Assembly: GCF_000802185.1 (NCBI RefSeq)
Contig: NZ_KN676113.1
Location: 2,308,808-2,372,807 of the forward strand
DNA: 64,000 bases
Origin: Belnapia sp. F-4-1
GTDB lineage: Bacteria > Pseudomonadota > Alphaproteobacteria > Acetobacterales > Acetobacteraceae
Reading direction: 5' to 3'
The translations under genes were made by a program, and so were the position numbers. Under the pieces are notes generated by a model. That model had not been told where the DNA came from. It saw nothing but the letters and a program-made list of their open reading frames with translations, and searched no databases. Below, piece by piece: positions 1-10,424 of this stretch; the first letter of the stretch is position 1, and each line of letters opens with the position of its first letter.

Positions 1-829
1 GAGGTGCGTAGCGCGCGGTGCGGGAAGCCGGCACCGGCAGCACGGCCCGGTCCGTCATGCGGACGACGAGGCCACCACTGGTCTCCTCCAGCCGGGCGGG
101 AATAAAATTCATCGACGGACTGCCGATGAAGCCGGCGACGAAGCGCGTCTTCGGGTGGTGGTAGAGCTCCTGCGGCGGGCCGACCTGTTCGATCTTGCCG
201 TGGTTCATTACCACCACCCGGTCGGCGAGCGTCATCGCCTCGACCTGGTCGTGGGTGACATAGACGGTGGTGGTGCGGACGGTCTGGTGGACCTTCTTGA
301 TCTCGGTCCGCATCTGCACGCGCAGCTTGGCGTCGAGGTTCGACAGCGGCTCGTCGAAGAGGAACACCTTCGGGTCCCGCACGATGGCGCGGCCCATGGC
401 GACGCGCTGCCGCTGGCCGCCGGAGAGCGCCTTCGGCTTGCGGTCCAGCAGCATGCCGATGTCGAGGATCTTCGCCGCATTCTCGACCCGGCGCTTGATC
501 TCGCCCTTGTCGAATTTCCGCAAGGTGAGGCCGAAGGCCATGTTGTCGTAGACGGTCATGTGCGGGTAGAGCGCGTAGTTCTGGAACACCATGGCGATGT
601 CCCGGTCGCGCGGGGGCACGTCGTTGACCACCGTACCGCCGATATCGATCTCGCCGCCCGAGATCTCCTCGAGCCCCGCGATCATCCGCAGCGTCGTCGA
701 CTTGCCGCAGCCGGAGGGGCCGACCAGTACCACGAACTCATGGTCGGCGATGTCGAGGTCGATCCCCTTCACCGCCTGGACGCCACCCTCGTATTCCTTG
801 ACGACCTTGCGCAGATGCACCTGTGCCAT
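1..829 (-). CDS. Sugar ABC transporter ATP-binding protein (UgpC/MalK type), 3' end outside window
   Basis: This is the ATPase of a carbohydrate-type ABC importer; it works on the inner face of the membrane with the two permeases upstream. The 276 visible codons start at an ATG and show Walker [10 protein letters not shown] (about residues 37-45), Q-loop VFQNY near 81-85, the ABC signature LSGGQ (135-139), Walker B VFLFDE (155-160) and the H-loop His at 193. The beginning of the C-terminal regulatory region follows before the window edge. The start lies 8 bases after the permease stop, so it is the last visible gene of the operon. Family members usually have about 350-370 residues, so roughly 80-90 are missing. 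Substrate cannot be read from this subunit; sugar or glycerol-phosphate import is family knowledge. Confidence 0.93.
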   Translation of the reverse strand, partial: MAQVHLRKVVKEYEGGVQAVKGIDLDIADHEFVVLVGPSGCGKSTTLRMIAGLEEISGGEIDIGGTVVNDVPPRDRDIAMVFQNYALYPHMTVYDNMAFGLTLRKFDKGEIKRRVENAAKILDIGMLLDRKPKALSGGQRQRVAMGRAIVRDPKVFLFDEPLSNLDAKLRVQMRTEIKKVHQTVRTTTVYVTHDQVEAMTLADRVVVMNHGKIEQVGPPQELYHHPKTRFVAGFIGSPSMNFIPARLEETSGGLVVRMTDRAVLPVPASRTARYAP

Positions 830-837
830 GGCGCGGC

Positions 838-1734
838 TTATCCCTTCGTCGCACCGGCGGTGAGGCCGGCGATGTAGTAATCCATGAGGAAGGCGTAGAC
901 GACCACCGGCGGCAGCGCCGCCATCAGCGCGCCCGCCATGATCTGGCCCCAGGCGAAGGTATCGCCCCGGATGAGCTGCGACACGACGCCGATGGTGAGC
1001 GGCATGTGTTCCGGCGTGGTGACGAAGGCCGTCGGGTAGACGAAGGCCGCCCAGGAGACGGTGAAGGCGAAGATCGTCGCCGCGATGATGCCGGGCAGCG
1101 CCACGGGGATGAAGATCTTGGTCAGCATCTGCATCCAGCCCGCGCCGTCGATCAGCGCCGCCTCGTCCAGCTCCTTCGGGATGGAGGCGAAGTAGCCGAT
1201 CATGATCCAGGTGCAGAAGGGCACCGTCAGCGTCGGGTAGATCAGGATCAGCCCCCAGATCGAGTTCAGCAGGCCGAGGCTGCCGACGATCTGGTAGAGC
1301 GGGATGAAGAGCAGCGTGTCCGGCACGAGGTAGGTGAGGAAGACGCCGGTCGCCAAGGCCTGGCTGCCCCAGAACTTCATCCGTGCCAGCGAGAAGGCCG
1401 CCAGCACCGAGATCACCATCGAGATGGCGACGACGCAGAGGGTGATGATCACGCTGTTGACGAAGAAGCCGCGGAACAGCGGGTTGGCGATCAGCTCCTT
1501 GTAGTTCTCGAGCGTCGGCGCCCGGACGAGCCAGGGATTGCCCGAAAGGTTCGAGATCTCGGAGCTGCTCTTCAGGCTGGTGACCAGCATGTAGAAGGGC
1601 GGGGCGAGGAAGATGATCGTCGCCACGATCAGCGAGGCATAGGCCGTCCAGAGCGCCCAGCGGCGCTCCGACCGGAGGCTGCCGAGCTTCTTCCCCGTGT
1701 AGGAGGCGATGGTGTTCGCGGTGCTGGCGGACAT
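838..1734 (-). CDS. Sugar ABC transporter permease (MalG/UgpE type)
   Basis: A 298-residue inner-membrane permease of the carbohydrate ABC importer. A cytosolic N-terminus of about 28 residues is followed by about six hydrophobic segments. The EAA loop that contacts the ATPase is visible as [13 protein letters not shown] (about 188-200), in the position usual for MalG-type subunits. The start ATG shares one base with the stop of the upstream permease (TGATG), which indicates translational coupling and fixes the start; longer readings of the same frame run antisense to the other permease and are not credible. The ATPase gene follows 8 bases downstream. Confidence 0.93.
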   Translation of the reverse strand: MSASTANTIASYTGKKLGSLRSERRWALWTAYASLIVATIIFLAPPFYMLVTSLKSSSEISNLSGNPWLVRAPTLENYKELIANPLFRGFFVNSVIITLCVVAISMVISVLAAFSLARMKFWGSQALATGVFLTYLVPDTLLFIPLYQIVGSLGLLNSIWGLILIYPTLTVPFCTWIMIGYFASIPKELDEAALIDGAGWMQMLTKIFIPVALPGIIAATIFAFTVSWAAFVYPTAFVTTPEHMPLTIGVVSQLIRGDTFAWGQIMAGALMAALPPVVVYAFLMDYYIAGLTAGATKG

Positions 1735-2675
1735 CACATCTGCTCCTTGTTGCGGCGGTTGATGCCGCGGAGGATGAAGTAGGCGAAGACCGCGAGCACC
1801 GGGAACATGAAGAGGCTCACGGCCGCGCCGCGCGGCAGGTTGCCGGAGAGGATGCCGACCTGGAATGCGTAGGAGGCGAAGACCTGCGTCAGGTCGCGCG
1901 GCCCGCCATTGGTCAGCACTCGGACGATGTCGTAGTTGGCGAAGGTGACGATCAGGCTGAACAGCACGGTGATGGAGATGATGTTCTGCATCATCGGCAG
2001 CGTCACGTAGCGCAGCCCCTGCCAGCCCGTGGCGCCGTCGATGGCGGCCGCCTCGTAGAGCTGGTCGGGCACCGACTTCAGCGCCGCCAGGTACATGATC
2101 ATGAAGAAGGGCGAGCCGTACCAGACATTCACCAGGATGACCGAGAAGCGCGCCCACCAGGGCTCGCCCAGCCAGGGCACGGCAGGCACGGCGAAGATGT
2201 TCAGCAGCCAGTTGATGGAGGAGTAGCTCGGGTCGAACATCCACCACCAGCCGAGCGTGGACAGCGCCGGCGGTATGACCCAGGGGATGAGCAGCATGCC
2301 GCGCCACTTCCGCTGCCCCTTGGCCGGGATGTGGTGCAGCATGTGCGCCAGCCAGAATCCGATCAGCGCCTTTGCGATCACCGCCCCGACGGCGAAGATG
2401 CAGGACTGCATGATCACCATCCAGAAGGTGTCGCTCTCGAGCAGGATCTCGAAATTGCCGAGGCCGATATTGGCCGTCATCCGGCGGTTGAGCGTCGAGA
2501 GCCACATGGCGTAGCCGGCCGGATAGACCACCAGCCCGCCGATGAGCGCGATCAGCGGCAGCGCCATCAGGAAGGCGATGGTCGATCGCTGTCTGGCGAA
2601 GCGCTGCATGGTGTTGGCGCGCCCGCTCCCGGCCGCTGCCGGTGCGCCGGCGACAAGAGTGCCGTCCGCGGCCAT
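1734..2675 (-). CDS. Sugar ABC transporter permease (MalF/UgpA type)
   Basis: The second integral-membrane subunit, 313 residues, with a hydrophilic N-terminus of about 32 residues and about six hydrophobic segments. The EAA loop reads [14 protein letters not shown] (about 207-220). I chose the ATG at 2675 because AGGGAGAA lies just upstream and the family N-terminus fits; an in-frame start 93 bases further up would run into the intergenic hairpin. It overlaps the next permease by one base (TGATG). Together with the binding protein, the second permease and the ATPase it forms a complete importer. Confidence 0.92.
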   Translation of the reverse strand: MAADGTLVAGAPAAAGSGRANTMQRFARQRSTIAFLMALPLIALIGGLVVYPAGYAMWLSTLNRRMTANIGLGNFEILLESDTFWMVIMQSCIFAVGAVIAKALIGFWLAHMLHHIPAKGQRKWRGMLLIPWVIPPALSTLGWWWMFDPSYSSINWLLNIFAVPAVPWLGEPWWARFSVILVNVWYGSPFFMIMYLAALKSVPDQLYEAAAIDGATGWQGLRYVTLPMMQNIISITVLFSLIVTFANYDIVRVLTNGGPRDLTQVFASYAFQVGILSGNLPRGAAVSLFMFPVLAVFAYFILRGINRRNKEQM

Positions 2676-2704
2676 GATCCGTTCTCCCTGAAAACAGTAA
2701 AGCA

Positions 2705-2728
2705 GGCGGGCGGCACCGGCCGCCCGCC
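2705..2728 (-). other. Perfect 10-bp intercistronic stem-loop
   Basis: A GC-rich inverted repeat lies between the binding-protein gene and the first permease gene: arms 2705-2714 and 2719-2728 with a four-base ACCG loop. There is no clear T-run after it on the transcribed strand. In known importer operons, hairpins here protect the upstream message or attenuate read-through, so the binding protein is made in excess over the membrane subunits. That role is inferred from position. Confidence 0.6.
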
Positions 2729-2736
2729 CGTGATCG

Positions 2737-4098
2737 TCAGCCGCCGCGGACGATCGTCGACAACTCACGCTCCAGCCAGCCGAGCGCCTGGTCCACCGAA
2801 TCGCCGCCCTGGGCGACGCGGGCGATGACCTTGGTGTTCAGCGCCTGCACGTACATCTGCGCGGCGAACTCGCCGGGCGCCGGGGCGAAGGCGATGGAGG
2901 GCTTCGCCTTGTGGTGCGGCTTCAGCGGGTAGTTGTAGACCGTGCCGACCGGCGGGCCCTCGGTTTCCCAGATCTTGAAGTCGGTCATGCTCTCGAAGGG
3001 CGGGATGTCGTAGCCGCTGGTCTTGCTGGTCAGCGCTTCGGCCGAGGAGCGCTCGCCGAGGAATTCCAGCAGCGCCTTCGCCGTCTGCTTGTTGCGGCCG
3101 AAGTTCCAGATGCCGGAGGTCCAGGGGAGGTAGGCGAGGAAGCGCCCCTCCGGCCCGGCCGGCATCGGGATGGTCCAGCACTTCTCGGCAACCTGCGGCT
3201 GGTCGCGCTTGGCCACCGCCCAAGCGGAGGGCGGGTTGAAGACGAGCGCCGACCGGCCGGAGATCAGCGCCCGGTTGTTGGAGGCATCGTCCCAGGCCCA
3301 GACGTCGTTCGGCAGCGCCTTCGAGAGCCTGACGGCATATTCGATGGCGGTGCGCAGCTTCGGGTTGTTGCGGACGGTGGGCTTGCCCTTCTCGTCCATC
3401 ATCGAAGCGCCGTAGCTGGCAAAGAGCGCGCCCACCCAGTCCACCGCGTCGGAGAAGGCGCCGAGCGGCAGGCCGAAGGGGTAGCCGGCCTTGGCGCATT
3501 TCTCGGCGGCGGTGAGGAAGGTATCCCAGGTCCACTGGTCGGCGCCCGGGCCTGCCTGGCCGTTGGCCGGCCACATGGCGCGGACATCGAGGCCGGCATG
3601 CTCCTGCATCAGGTCGAAGCGGACGCAGGCCGGCTTGTTCTGGGTGCCCGAGGTCGCCGGCACGCCGCGCCAGGCGCCTTCGCGCTTCGCCAGGTACTCG
3701 GCCACCGGGTTGATCGGCCCGTATTTGGCGATCAGCCGGTTGATGACGTCATCCACCGGCTCCAACACGGAGGCGTAGGTGCCGACATCCCAGGGGGCGA
3801 GCGAGATGATATCGTGGCCGCTCTTCGACTGCGCCTGGGCGGCGCCGGCGAGCTGGAGTTGGTTGCCCGTGGTGTTGATGAAGTCTAGCGTCACCTCGAC
3901 CCGGTTCTTCTCGCTCCATTCCTTGACTAGGGCGCGCATGGCGTCGTTCCCGGTCGGGACCCAATGGTCCCAGAAGGCGACGCGGAGGCTGCCGCCCGTG
4001 CCCTGGGCATGAACCATCGGGGCGCCCAGAGCCCCCGCCGCGATCACGCCGGCACCCGAGCGCAGTGCCCCGCGCCGGGTCATTCCCTTGCCTGTCAT
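2737..4098 (-). CDS. Extracellular sugar-binding protein of ABC importer
   Basis: A 453-residue periplasmic binding protein of the carbohydrate family (SBP_bac_1 fold), first gene of the operon. Residues 8-9 are a twin Arg (TRRGALRS) followed by an Ala/Gly-rich stretch and an AQG cleavage-like site near 31-33, so export through Tat is likely. The mature part begins LRVAFWDHWVPTGNDAM, typical of family 1 binding proteins, and ends in the family's usual helical C-terminus. AAGGA lies about 9 bases before the ATG. A second in-frame ATG five codons later is also possible. The ligand is not identifiable from sequence alone. Confidence 0.9.
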   Translation of the reverse strand: MTGKGMTRRGALRSGAGVIAAGALGAPMVHAQGTGGSLRVAFWDHWVPTGNDAMRALVKEWSEKNRVEVTLDFINTTGNQLQLAGAAQAQSKSGHDIISLAPWDVGTYASVLEPVDDVINRLIAKYGPINPVAEYLAKREGAWRGVPATSGTQNKPACVRFDLMQEHAGLDVRAMWPANGQAGPGADQWTWDTFLTAAEKCAKAGYPFGLPLGAFSDAVDWVGALFASYGASMMDEKGKPTVRNNPKLRTAIEYAVRLSKALPNDVWAWDDASNNRALISGRSALVFNPPSAWAVAKRDQPQVAEKCWTIPMPAGPEGRFLAYLPWTSGIWNFGRNKQTAKALLEFLGERSSAEALTSKTSGYDIPPFESMTDFKIWETEGPPVGTVYNYPLKPHHKAKPSIAFAPAPGEFAAQMYVQALNTKVIARVAQGGDSVDQALGWLERELSTIVRGG

Positions 4099-4284
4099 TC
4101 TTGTCGTCCTTCCCCTGCGGGCGAGGGGTTATCCCGCACCATCCCTGTCGCGGACCTGTCCCGGCCCCGGGCATGACTGTGGCGCAGCCCTGCCCCGCTG
4201 ACAACGGGGGGGTAATGGATGTGGCGGGAACGTGGGGCGCAGCCGGCCGTTTGGACGACAATCCGTGATATAAGGACCGTCCCG

Positions 4285-4614
4285 ATGCGTACCATCACTG
4301 GCCTGTTCGATTCGCGCGCGGAGGCCGAGCGCGCCGTTGAGACCCTTGTGCAGCAATTCGACTACCCGCGTGACCGAATCCAGGTGCAGGCCGCCGGGGC
4401 GGACAATGCCACCGCCGGCACGCAGGACCGGCGCAGCGAATCGCACCACGGCTTCGATCGGGGCCAGGGCGGGGGCGAGGGTATCCTCGTCTCGCTGCTC
4501 ATCGAGGACGATCAGGTAGAAAAGGCGACCCGGGCGCTCGAGACCAATGGCGGGAAGATCGCCGAGCAGGCGCCGGGCGACCAGCGGCCGGGCGCGCAAA
4601 GCCCGGATATCTGA
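4285..4614 (+). CDS. Small stress-type protein with general-stress (YflT-like) repeat motif
   Basis: A 109-residue soluble protein. The N-terminal segment (TITGLFDSRAEAERAVETL, residues 3-21) has the pattern of the heat/general-stress domain found in YflT-like proteins, and the later block ILVSLLIEDDQVEKATRAL repeats the same beta-alpha character. The middle is polar and Gly-rich (RGQGGGEG), the C-terminus a charged tail. AAGGA lies upstream of the ATG. It is divergent from the sugar importer and precedes the dehydratase gene. The exact function is unknown; the domain assignment is by pattern only. Confidence 0.65.
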   Translation: MRTITGLFDSRAEAERAVETLVQQFDYPRDRIQVQAAGADNATAGTQDRRSESHHGFDRGQGGGEGILVSLLIEDDQVEKATRALETNGGKIAEQAPGDQRPGAQSPDI

Positions 4615-4656
4615 CCCCGGCTTGCCGCCATCTCGCCCGGGGGCGAGCATGGCGGC

Positions 4657-5640
4657 ATGCAGGATCTCCCGAACTTCGCCGATATCGAGGCTGCCGCCGG
4701 CCGGTTGCGTGGCCTCGCCCTTCGTACCCCGATGCTGCGCCACCCGCTGCTCGACGAGCTGACCGGCGGCACCATCCTGGTTAAGCCGGAGCCGTTGCAA
4801 CGGACCGGCAGCTTCAAGCTCCGTGGCGCGTTGAACGCTGCCCTCCAGCTGCCGCCCGAGGCGCGGTGCGGCGGCGTCGTCACCTATTCCTCGGGCAACC
4901 ATGCCCAGGCGACGGCCTGCGCGGCGCAGCTGCTCGGCATGCCTGCCGTCATAGCGATGCCGGCGGACGGTGCCGTCATCAAGCGTGAGGCGACGCGGCG
5001 CTGGGGCGCCGAGATCCAGCTCTTCGACCGGCATGACGTGGACCGCGAGGCGCTCGCTGCCCAGCTTGTGGCGGAGCGTGGCGCCACCTTCATCCCTCCC
5101 TTCGACCACCCGCATGTCATCGCCGGCCAGGGCACGCTGGCGGTGGAGCTGGTAGAGGATGCGCGGGCGGCGGACCTCGCGCTCGATGCCCTTGCCGTCT
5201 GCACCGGCGGCGGCGGGCTGGTGGCCGGCTGCGCCCTGGCGATGGAGGCGCTGGCGCCCGTCGCCGAGGTCTGGGCGGTGGAGCCGGAGGGCTGGGACGA
5301 TACGCGCCGCAGCCTTGCCGCCGGAGAGCGGCTGGCGAATGACGGGCAGGGCGACGGGCTCTGCGACGCGCTGCTGGCGCCCAGGCCTGGGGCGCTGACC
5401 TTCGCCGTCAACCGGCGGCTGCTCGCCGGCGGTCTGGTGGTGACGCCGGCCGAGGTGTTCCGCGCCATGCGCTTCGCCTTCGATCACCTGAAGATCGTCG
5501 TCGAGCCGGGCGGGGCGGTGGCGCTGGCAGCGCTCCTGGCCGGCAAGCTGGATGCACGTGGCCGGTGCTGCGGCATCGTCCTCAGCGGCGGCAATGTCGA
5601 TGCGGCGGTCTTCGCCCGGGCGCTCCAGGCGGCGGCGTGA
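4657..5640 (+). CDS. PLP-dependent threonine/serine dehydratase
   Basis: A 327-residue fold-type II PLP enzyme expected to deaminate L-threonine or L-serine to the 2-oxo acid and ammonia. The PLP lysine is in GSFKLRGA (K54), the Asn loop is SSGNHAQA (about 78-85), and the phosphate-binding glycine loop is CTGGGG (near 186-191). The C-terminal SGGN pocket is also present. It lacks the ACT-like regulatory domain of biosynthetic IlvA, so it is the short catabolic or serine-racemase-like form. Its stop overlaps the start of the DUF1345 gene (TGATG), so the two are co-translated. The specific substrate is uncertain. Confidence 0.85.
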   Translation: MQDLPNFADIEAAAGRLRGLALRTPMLRHPLLDELTGGTILVKPEPLQRTGSFKLRGALNAALQLPPEARCGGVVTYSSGNHAQATACAAQLLGMPAVIAMPADGAVIKREATRRWGAEIQLFDRHDVDREALAAQLVAERGATFIPPFDHPHVIAGQGTLAVELVEDARAADLALDALAVCTGGGGLVAGCALAMEALAPVAEVWAVEPEGWDDTRRSLAAGERLANDGQGDGLCDALLAPRPGALTFAVNRRLLAGGLVVTPAEVFRAMRFAFDHLKIVVEPGGAVALAALLAGKLDARGRCCGIVLSGGNVDAAVFARALQAAA

Positions 5641-6281
5641 TGCTGCCCTGGTTGCGCAACCGGCCGATCCTCAGGGCCGCGGCCGCACTCGGCCTGCTGG
5701 CCGGCGGCTTGGGCTGGCTGCTCGGCCTGCAGGTGCCGGGCGCGGTGCTGGCCGGCTGGTGCGTCGCGGTCCTCGCCGATGGCATCCCGACCTTCACCCT
5801 GATGCAGCGGGCGACGCCGGAGATGATCCGCCGCCGGGCCGAGGAGCTGGACGAGGGGGAGACGGCGGTGCTCTGCGCCAGCCTGGCCTCGGCCATCGCC
5901 TCGCTCGTCGCGGTCTTCTGGTACCTGGCTTCGGCCGAGGGAAAGCCGGGGCCGGAGGAGATCGGCCCGGCCCTGCTGACCATCGCCCTCTCCTGGGGCT
6001 TCGTGCACCATCTCTTCGCGGTGCGCTATGCGCATGAGTACTGGCAGATGGGCGGGCGCGGCCTCGACTTCCCGAAGGGGCCCGAGGGCGAGGAGGAGCC
6101 GAACTTCACCGACTTCCTCTATTTCGCCTTCACCATCGGCATGACCTTCCAGACATCCGACGTCGCGGTCAGCGCCCGGCTGATCCGGCAGCTGACGCTG
6201 ATCCACGCGCTGGTCTCCTTCCTGTTCAACGCCGTCATCCTGGCGGCGGCGGTGAACCTGGCGGCGAGCCTCGTCGATTAG
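5640..6281 (+). CDS. DUF1345 family membrane protein
   Basis: A 213-residue membrane protein with four or five hydrophobic segments. It has the family landmarks of DUF1345: a FVHHLFAVRYAHEYW block after the third segment, then NFTDFLYFAFTIGMTFQTSDV and a conserved ending in FLFNAVILAAAVN. Its ATG shares one base with the dehydratase stop. The family has no established function. The last four bases overlap the convergent small gene on the other strand. Confidence 0.85.
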   Translation: MLPWLRNRPILRAAAALGLLAGGLGWLLGLQVPGAVLAGWCVAVLADGIPTFTLMQRATPEMIRRRAEELDEGETAVLCASLASAIASLVAVFWYLASAEGKPGPEEIGPALLTIALSWGFVHHLFAVRYAHEYWQMGGRGLDFPKGPEGEEEPNFTDFLYFAFTIGMTFQTSDVAVSARLIRQLTLIHALVSFLFNAVILAAAVNLAASLVD

Positions 6282-6472
6282 ACGTGCGCCTGACGGCCGC
6301 GCTCGGAGCAGGCCCAGCCATGCTCGTGGACGAGGCCGTCATCGTAGCAGTCATCGGCCAAGGCAATTCGGCGGGGCTCCGGCTCGGCCGGGGCTTCCTC
6401 GCGCCAGGGCATCGGCTCGGCCACCCCGCCATGGGACTGGACCAGGCCGTCGTCGTAATCGTCGTTGGACAT
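6278..6472 (-). CDS. 64-residue protein with two copies of a YDDGLV-x-x-HG motif
   Basis: A very small acidic protein 59 bases downstream of isocitrate lyase on the same strand. It contains two near-identical blocks, DDYDDGLVQSHGGVA at 4-18 and DDCYDDGLVHEHGWA at 40-54, joined by a Pro/Glu-rich linker. AGAGGAAAG lies just before the ATG, so it is very probably translated. I recognise no family. The conserved Asp, His and Trp suggest a metal- or protein-binding repeat, and its place after aceA suggests co-transcription; both are inference. Confidence 0.7.
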   Translation of the reverse strand: MSNDDYDDGLVQSHGGVAEPMPWREEAPAEPEPRRIALADDCYDDGLVHEHGWACSERGRQAHV

Positions 6473-6531
6473 GGGACGCTTTCCTCTGGGTTGGGGGAGG
6501 TGGCCCCGCACCGCGGCGCGGGGCCGGGTGC

Positions 6532-7869
<1,338 letters not shown>

Positions 7870-8014
7870 TCGTGTCTCCAGTCCATCACGTCTCGTTGGA
7901 CGAGTGAATAATTCACATTGCCGGGCTGAAGTTCAGCAACTAGATCGCATTGGAGGCTGCAAACCTGTCGATATTCTCACAGGGATGTGGCGAAACTTGT
8001 AAAAGGTGTGAAGC
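7870..8014. promoter_or_regulatory. Divergent promoter region of aceA and the ScfR-type regulator
   Basis: This 145-base gap must hold both promoters. It is visibly more AT-rich than its flanks. It contains a TGCAAA-type element (CTGCAAAC at 7957-7964) and a GAAACTTGTAAAAG stretch just before the regulator's GTG. RamB-class regulators of the glyoxylate cycle bind TTTGCAAA-like sites, so these are candidate half-sites; neither is a full match. No clear -35/-10 pair could be assigned. Confidence 0.4.
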
Positions 8015-9415
8015 GTGACACGTCCGCTGATCGGTCGCACCATCCGCCGCCTGCGACAGGAAAAGGGCTTGGCGCAGCAGGCCCTGGCTGCGCGCCTCGG
8101 CATCTCGGCCAGCTACCTGAACCTGATCGAGCACGACCAGCGCGCCGTCACCGCCAGCCTGCTCATCAAGCTGACCGAAGCCTTGCAGGTCGATATCGCC
8201 GCGCTCTCCGGCATCCGCGAGAAGGCGCTGGAGACCGGGCTGCGCGAGGTGCTGTCGGACCCGCTGCTCGGGCTCGACGAGGTGCCGGAGGAAGAGGTCG
8301 CCACCATCGCCGGCAGCGCGCCGCATGCCGGGCGGGCGATGCTGGCGCTCTACCGCGCCTGGCGGGTGGCCCGCGAGGACAGCGGCGGCATCGCCCTGCC
8401 GACCGGGCGCCGCCTGCTGCTGCCAACGGAGGAGGCGCGCGACTTCTTCCATGACCGCGCCAACCACTTCCCCGTGCTGGAGGCGGCGGCGGAGGCGATC
8501 GCCGCCGAGATGCGCACGACGCTGCCCTCGGAGATGAACCATGCCGTCGCGCAGCGGCTGCGCGAGCGGCATGGGCTGACCGTCGTCGTCGGCCCGCTGC
8601 CTGGCGCGCTGCGCCGCTACGATCCGCAGGGGCGGCGACTTGACCTGTCGGAATTCCTGCCGCGCGAGAGCCGCGGCTTCCACCTCGCCTTCCAGCTCAT
8701 GCTGCTCGAGGCGGGCGAGGCGGTGCAGGCCGCGCTCGGCGGCTTCGAGCCATCGAGCCCGGAGGCGACGGCCCTCATCCGCATCGGCCTGCTGAACTAT
8801 GCCGCCGGCGCCCTGCTGATGCCCTATGCGGCCTTCGGCACCGCCGCCCGCGGCCTGCGGCATGACGTGGAGGCGCTGGCGGCGCGCTTCGGCACCTCCT
8901 TCGAGCAGGCCTGCCACCGGCTCACCACCTTGCAGCGCGAGGGGGCTCGGGGCGTGCCCTTCTTCTTCCTCCGCGTCGATCCGGCGGGGAATGTGGACAA
9001 GCGCTTCAGCGCCGCCGGCTTCCCCTTCGCTCGCTTCGGTGGCAGCTGCCCGAAATGGATCGTCCACCACGCCTTCGCCACGCCGGGCCAGGTGCGGGTG
9101 CAGCTGGCGCAACTGCCGGATGGCGGCACCTTCCTCTGCTTCGCGCGCACCGTGCAGGGCGCCCCGACGCGGTGGGGCGAACCGGCGGCGGTGCAGGTGG
9201 TCGCCATGGGCTGCGACCTCTCCCGCGCGCCGGAGGTGGTCTATGGCGATGGGCTCGACCTGGAGAAGGCGATGGTCGGCATCGGCCTGTCCTGCCGGCT
9301 GTGCGACCGGCTGGATTGCCGCAGCCGCGCCTTTCCGCCGCTGGAGCACCGGCTGGCGCTCGATCCGCTGGTGACGACGGCCGCGCCCTACCAGTTCAGC
9401 ACGCCGAGAAGGTAG
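8015..9415 (+). CDS. ScfR/RamB-type XRE transcriptional regulator
   Basis: A 466-residue DNA-binding regulator. An XRE helix-turn-helix covers about residues 8-62 (QQALAARLGISASYLNLIE). The middle corresponds to the ImmA/IrrE peptidase-like domain, but where HExxH would be it reads HLAFQ (223-227), so zinc-protease activity is probably lost. The C-terminal DUF2083-type region ends with Cys clusters CRLCDRLDC. Regulators of this build (RamB, ScfR) sense acetyl- or short-chain acyl-CoA state and control aceA; the divergent position fits. The start is GTG, with AAGG about nine bases upstream. Confidence 0.85.
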   Translation: MTRPLIGRTIRRLRQEKGLAQQALAARLGISASYLNLIEHDQRAVTASLLIKLTEALQVDIAALSGIREKALETGLREVLSDPLLGLDEVPEEEVATIAGSAPHAGRAMLALYRAWRVAREDSGGIALPTGRRLLLPTEEARDFFHDRANHFPVLEAAAEAIAAEMRTTLPSEMNHAVAQRLRERHGLTVVVGPLPGALRRYDPQGRRLDLSEFLPRESRGFHLAFQLMLLEAGEAVQAALGGFEPSSPEATALIRIGLLNYAAGALLMPYAAFGTAARGLRHDVEALAARFGTSFEQACHRLTTLQREGARGVPFFFLRVDPAGNVDKRFSAAGFPFARFGGSCPKWIVHHAFATPGQVRVQLAQLPDGGTFLCFARTVQGAPTRWGEPAAVQVVAMGCDLSRAPEVVYGDGLDLEKAMVGIGLSCRLCDRLDCRSRAFPPLEHRLALDPLVTTAAPYQFSTPRR

Positions 9416-9587
9416 CTTGCGTCGATTTATGGCCCTGTCATCGCACTTGCGCCGAACTGCCCCTTGACCGCGGCTCGCTGTACCGCGAGTTTTGGCAATC
9501 GCCAGACCTCGGTTCCTCATGGATCGGGGCGGCGGGCCGTGCACCAAGGAAGGGGCATGGCTGCAGGAGCACCGAAGAGTTTCCGAT

Positions 9588-10319
9588 ATGGCCAAGAACG
9601 AGAGCTGGCGCCCCCGTAAGCCCCGCAAGCGCGGCTTCGACGACGACACACCCGACTTCCCGGGCGGTTGGGCCCCGCCGCCGCCCAGCTTCTCCAGCGG
9701 CGGTCCGCCCATGGCCCGCACGCCTTCCGTCTTCGCCTCCGGGCCGGAGCTGAAGGCCACGGTGAAGTGGTTCAACCCCGAGAAGGGCTTCGGCTTCGTC
9801 GAGCTGGGCGATGGCTCGGGCGATGCCTTCCTGCACGTCTCGGTGCTGCAGCGCGCCGGCAGCGATGCGGTCAACCCGGGAGCCGGGCTCCGCGTCCGCG
9901 TCGGCCCGGGCCAAAAGGGCCAGCAGGTGACCGAGGTGATCGAGATCACCAGCCCCGGCGAGGCCCAGGCGCCGCGCAGCGGCGGCATGGCCGGTGGCTA
10001 TGGCGGCGGGGGTGGCGGCTATGGCGCCGGTGGCGCCGGTGGCGGCTTCGGCGGCCCCCGTCCGCCCCGCGCTCCCGGCGGTGGCGGCGGCTTCATGCCG
10101 CAGGGTGACGCGCAGGAGATGCGCGGCACCGTCAAGTGGTACAGCCCGGAGAAGGGCTTCGGCTTCGTCTCCCCCGAGGGTGGCGGGCGCGATGTCTTCG
10201 TCCATGCCACGGCGCTGGAGCGCAGTGGGCTCACCCCGCTGGCCGAGGGCCAGGCGGTGGTGATGAAGGTCGTCCAGGGCAAGAAGGGCCCCGAGGCCGC
10301 GACACTGACGCGCGACTAA
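9588..10319 (+). CDS. Protein with two cold-shock domains and a Gly-rich linker
   Basis: A 243-residue RNA/single-strand-DNA-binding protein. A basic, Pro-rich N-terminus (1-50) precedes cold-shock domain 1 (about 56-122, RNP1 KGFGFVEL and RNP2-like AFLHV), a Gly/Tyr-rich linker (about 131-170), then domain 2 (178-243, KGFGFVSP and DVFVHA). Alphaproteobacteria often carry two-domain cold-shock proteins, but the long Gly-rich linker is like those of RNA chaperones that phase-separate; that comparison is inference. I chose the ATG at 9588 because the family's basic N-terminus starts there; a 172-base leader lies before it. Confidence 0.85.
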   Translation: MAKNESWRPRKPRKRGFDDDTPDFPGGWAPPPPSFSSGGPPMARTPSVFASGPELKATVKWFNPEKGFGFVELGDGSGDAFLHVSVLQRAGSDAVNPGAGLRVRVGPGQKGQQVTEVIEITSPGEAQAPRSGGMAGGYGGGGGGYGAGGAGGGFGGPRPPRAPGGGGGFMPQGDAQEMRGTVKWYSPEKGFGFVSPEGGGRDVFVHATALERSGLTPLAEGQAVVMKVVQGKKGPEAATLTRD

Positions 10320-10330
10320 GCGTGAAACAT

Positions 10331-10355
10331 CCCGGACCGCGTTACGCGGTCCGGG
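10331..10355 (+). terminator. Hairpin terminator after the double cold-shock gene
   Basis: A perfect 11-bp GC-rich stem (10331-10341 with 10345-10355) with a TTA loop starts eleven bases after the stop codon. What follows is CCTTGCCCC rather than a clean T-run, so efficiency as an intrinsic terminator is uncertain. Confidence 0.65.
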
Positions 10356-10424
10356 CCTTGCCCCGTGCATCGCATCGGCATATCACGGTCCCAGGGCGTT
10401 GAATCCCCGGGGAGGGCTGGCTGG

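Noticed and set aside
838..2505. 555-codon minus-strand reading that extends the second permease
   Set aside because: The first 257 codons run in another frame through the first permease gene; the real start is the coupled ATG at 1734.
155..3888. Long plus-strand frames opposite the sugar importer genes (up to 319 codons)
   Set aside because: They are antisense shadows typical of GC-rich DNA: rich in Arg, Ala, Gly, His, with no family motif or ribosome-binding site, while the minus strand encodes clear ABC proteins.
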